From: DASRJX01 sp035649235
GTDB taxonomy: Bacteria; Acidobacteriota; Polarisedimenticolia; Gp22-AA2
Length of the DNA stretch: 8,329 nucleotides
Direction of reading: 5' to 3'
Assembly (NCBI GenBank): GCA_035649235.1
Contig: DASRJX010000107.1
Coordinates: 1-8,329 of the forward strand
The position numbers and the translations under genes are program-made. Positions 6,674 to 8,329 of the stretch are shown here, piece after piece (positions within the stretch are counted from its first letter, which is position 1; each line of letters starts with the position of its first letter). The notes beneath the pieces were generated by a model, which was given only the letters and a program-made list of their open reading frames with translations, searched no databases and was not told the DNA's origin.

Positions 6674-8329
6674 ATGCGCGGAGCTCCATTCGTTTTCGCG
6701 GCGGTGGTGACGCTGTTCCCACTCCCGGTCACGGCCGCGCCAGCCCAAAACCCTTCTTGGACGGTTTCCGGCGACCGGGCCAATGCGAAGCTCGGAGCCG
6801 CCGTCGCCTTCGCGGGCGACGTCAACGGCGACGGGTTCGACGACATCCTGGTGGGCTCCCCGTCCGATGCCATCGACACGGTTGGCGGCGGACGCGTCTA
6901 TCTCTATCTGGGATCCGCATCCGGACCGGCAGTGACGGCCACCTGGTCCTACGATTCCGTTCAGGCCGGCGCCATGCTGGGGAGCGCCGTGGCCTCGGCC
7001 GGCGATTTGAATGGCGACGGCTACGGCGACGTCGTCATCGGGGCGCCCGCGTACGACGCCCCGGCTTCGAACTCGGGGAGAGCCTTCGTCTTCTACGGCT
7101 CCTCCACGGGATTACCGGCCGCTCCATCGATCGTCCTCGATGGTCCGACCTTCAACGCCAGGCTCGGCGCCTCGGTGGCGGGAGTCGGTGATTACAACGG
7201 CGACGGCTTCGACGACCTGGGGATCATGGCCCCCGGATTCACCCAGAACGGCAGGACTGGCCGAGGCTTCCTCTACTTCGGGTCCGTGGCAGGGATCCCC
7301 GGCACTCCCTCGGGTTCTTTGCTGCTGCCCGACACGACCCCAGAGCCGCTCACCGGTCCGATCATTGGAGCCGGAGACGCGAACGCGGACGGATTCGCGG
7401 ACATCGTCGTCGGAGGCTCGGGAGGTTTCTATATGTATCCCGGCTGGAATCCAGGGGGCCAGGGCGGCCTCAGCCCCTTTCCCAGGATTCAGAGCAGCCA
7501 GGCCGGGGATCACTTCGGCGAGGCGATGGCGCCGGCAGGTGACATTGACGGCGACGGTTACGATGACATTCTGGTCGGCGCCCCGCTGCACACCGGCGGG
7601 CTCCCGGGCCTCCAGGGAGAAGGGGCGGTTTACCTGTTCCGCGGCACGAACCCCACCTTCTCTGCCGTCCCCGACTGGACGGCCCTCGGTGGCGGCCAGG
7701 GCGCGAGCCTGGGCCTCTCCGTCGCTGCGGGGGACATCGATGGCGATGGGCGGATGGATGTGATCGCCGGGGCGCCCAAATCCTTGAACGCGCCCGGATC
7801 CTACGGACGCGCGGCGGTCTACTTCGGAACCGGCCAGGCGCCGGCCCGATCGGCCTGGTGGACGGCGAAGCATGGTACGGGCGACGTCCAGTTCGCAGGC
7901 GCCGTCGCTGGCGGGGGGGACGTCAACGGAGACGGACTGACCGACGTCCTCGTGGGGGCGCCGGGATCGGACGACGCCTTCACGGACGGAGGTGCCGCCT
8001 TCCTCTACCTCGGCGCGCCGTCGCGCGGCCCCGTCGTCTCTACAGGAAACGACCAGGTGCTCGAATGCACCAGCCCGCAAGGGGCCGATGCCACGCTCCA
8101 CGGCAGCGTCACGCCAGGTCCCGGCGGCGCCGTCGAGACGGTGGAGTGGTTCGAGAACTTCGGCACGCCCGGCGAGCGGCTCCTCGGCACGGGGGCCGAT
8201 CTCGACCTGCCCCTGTCGCTGGGGAGTCGTCTGGCGACGCTGCGCGCGGCCGACGCCGAAGGGAACGCGGGCTTCGATGACATGCTCGTCAGAGTTCGGG
8301 ACACCGTCCCCCCTGTCGTGACCGTCGGT
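6674..8329 (+). CDS. Secreted FG-GAP (integrin-alpha-like) beta-propeller protein, C-terminus beyond window
   Basis: The frame is open from ATG 6674 to the window end (552 codons) with no stop, so this is the N-terminal part of a longer protein. Residues 1-24 look like a signal peptide (MRGAPFVFAAVVTLFPLPVT, then AAPA with probable cleavage near residue 22-24), implying export. Residues about 40-449 hold seven FG-GAP repeats, each with a calcium loop D-x-[ND]-x-D-G-x-x-D: at 49-57, 111-119, 173-181, 235-243, 290-298, 354-362 and 416-424. They are usually preceded by LG/FG-x-[AS]-[VM] and followed by VGAP or similar. Seven blades make a complete propeller of the integrin-alpha type. Residues about 456-542 form an Ig/HYR- or PKD-like domain (QVLECTSPQGADATLHGS, EWFENFG, RAADAEGNAGFDD), and DTVPPVVTVG (543-552) begins another such domain. 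A role at the cell surface or outside the cell, such as adhesion or polymer binding, is inferred from family only; no catalytic domain is visible. It has its own promoter and ribosome-binding site. Confidence 0.92.
   Translation, partial: MRGAPFVFAAVVTLFPLPVTAAPAQNPSWTVSGDRANAKLGAAVAFAGDVNGDGFDDILVGSPSDAIDTVGGGRVYLYLGSASGPAVTATWSYDSVQAGAMLGSAVASAGDLNGDGYGDVVIGAPAYDAPASNSGRAFVFYGSSTGLPAAPSIVLDGPTFNARLGASVAGVGDYNGDGFDDLGIMAPGFTQNGRTGRGFLYFGSVAGIPGTPSGSLLLPDTTPEPLTGPIIGAGDANADGFADIVVGGSGGFYMYPGWNPGGQGGLSPFPRIQSSQAGDHFGEAMAPAGDIDGDGYDDILVGAPLHTGGLPGLQGEGAVYLFRGTNPTFSAVPDWTALGGGQGASLGLSVAAGDIDGDGRMDVIAGAPKSLNAPGSYGRAAVYFGTGQAPARSAWWTAKHGTGDVQFAGAVAGGGDVNGDGLTDVLVGAPGSDDAFTDGGAAFLYLGAPSRGPVVSTGNDQVLECTSPQGADATLHGSVTPGPGGAVETVEWFENFGTPGERLLGTGADLDLPLSLGSRLATLRAADAEGNAGFDDMLVRVRDTVPPVVTVG
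6791..8020 (+). repeat. Seven FG-GAP blades encoded as diverged tandem repeats
   Basis: The coding sequence repeats with a period of about 186 bases. The calcium-loop aspartates start at residues 49, 111, 173, 235, 290, 354 and 416, giving spacings of 62, 62, 62, 55, 64 and 62. Repeats share the protein pattern but are well diverged at DNA level, so this is an old duplication array, not recent expansion. Blade 4 (around 220-265) is the most divergent: it has LTGPI in place of the LG-x-AV strand, GGSG instead of VGAP, and a shorter outer part. Its calcium loop is retained as DANADGFAD. Blade 3 has IMAPG in place of VGAP. Confidence 0.85.

Noticed and set aside
4056..6710. An 884-codon open frame on the plus strand opposite the glycosyltransferase
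   Set aside because: The product is Arg/Glu/Gln/Asp/Pro-rich with no recognisable domain. The opposite strand carries a coherent GT39-like membrane protein with TPRs.
5209..6879. A 556-codon minus-strand frame overlapping the glycosyltransferase start and the propeller gene start
   Set aside because: It crosses both candidate promoters and the strong ribosome-binding site, and most of its product is Arg/Pro/Ala-rich frame-shadow sequence.
7112..8101. A 329-codon minus-strand frame opposite the propeller gene
   Set aside because: Its repeated VxVDVP-like stretches are simply the antisense of the repeated DVNGDG codons; there is no independent domain.

Overview
The window is a GC-rich stretch (about 70 percent G+C by eye, with strong G/C preference at third codon positions) of bacterial chromosomal DNA. 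It is packed with protein genes and has almost no intergenic space. The mix fits a Gram-negative, GC-rich soil or sediment bacterium: large membrane proteins with TPR tails, a secreted FG-GAP propeller followed by an Ig-like domain, and near-leaderless starts. Acidobacteriota or a relative is my best guess, but no marker here proves it.

Left part (82-4129, + strand): a two-gene unit. The first gene encodes a 1111-residue protein with about 13 membrane segments, a spermidine-synthase-like domain whose cofactor and active-site motifs are degenerate, a TPR array and a Pro/Gly/Ala-rich tail. The second is rnc (ribonuclease III), whose start codon lies inside the end of the first gene (11-base overlap), which suggests coupled translation. 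All six acidic RNase III catalytic positions and a C-terminal dsRNA-binding domain are present.

Middle part (4092-6500, - strand): a GT39/PMT-like membrane glycosyltransferase with a C-terminal TPR domain. It converges on rnc, and the two coding regions overlap tail-to-tail by 38 bases with no room for a terminator.

Right part (6501-8329): a 173-base divergent intergenic region with a good promoter candidate on each strand. It is followed by the N-terminal 552 codons of a secreted protein: signal peptide, a complete seven-blade FG-GAP (integrin-alpha-like) calcium-binding propeller, one Ig/HYR-like domain and the first residues of a second. That gene stays open to the window edge, so its true length is unknown.

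The genes do not form a recognisable defence, mobile or biosynthetic system. I see no tRNA, rRNA, CRISPR array, insertion sequence, integrase or attachment site. The points most worth a second look are the degenerate enzyme domain in the first gene, the coupling of rnc to it, the rnc/glycosyltransferase tail-to-tail overlap (a possible dsRNA substrate for RNase III itself), and the regular propeller with one divergent blade.
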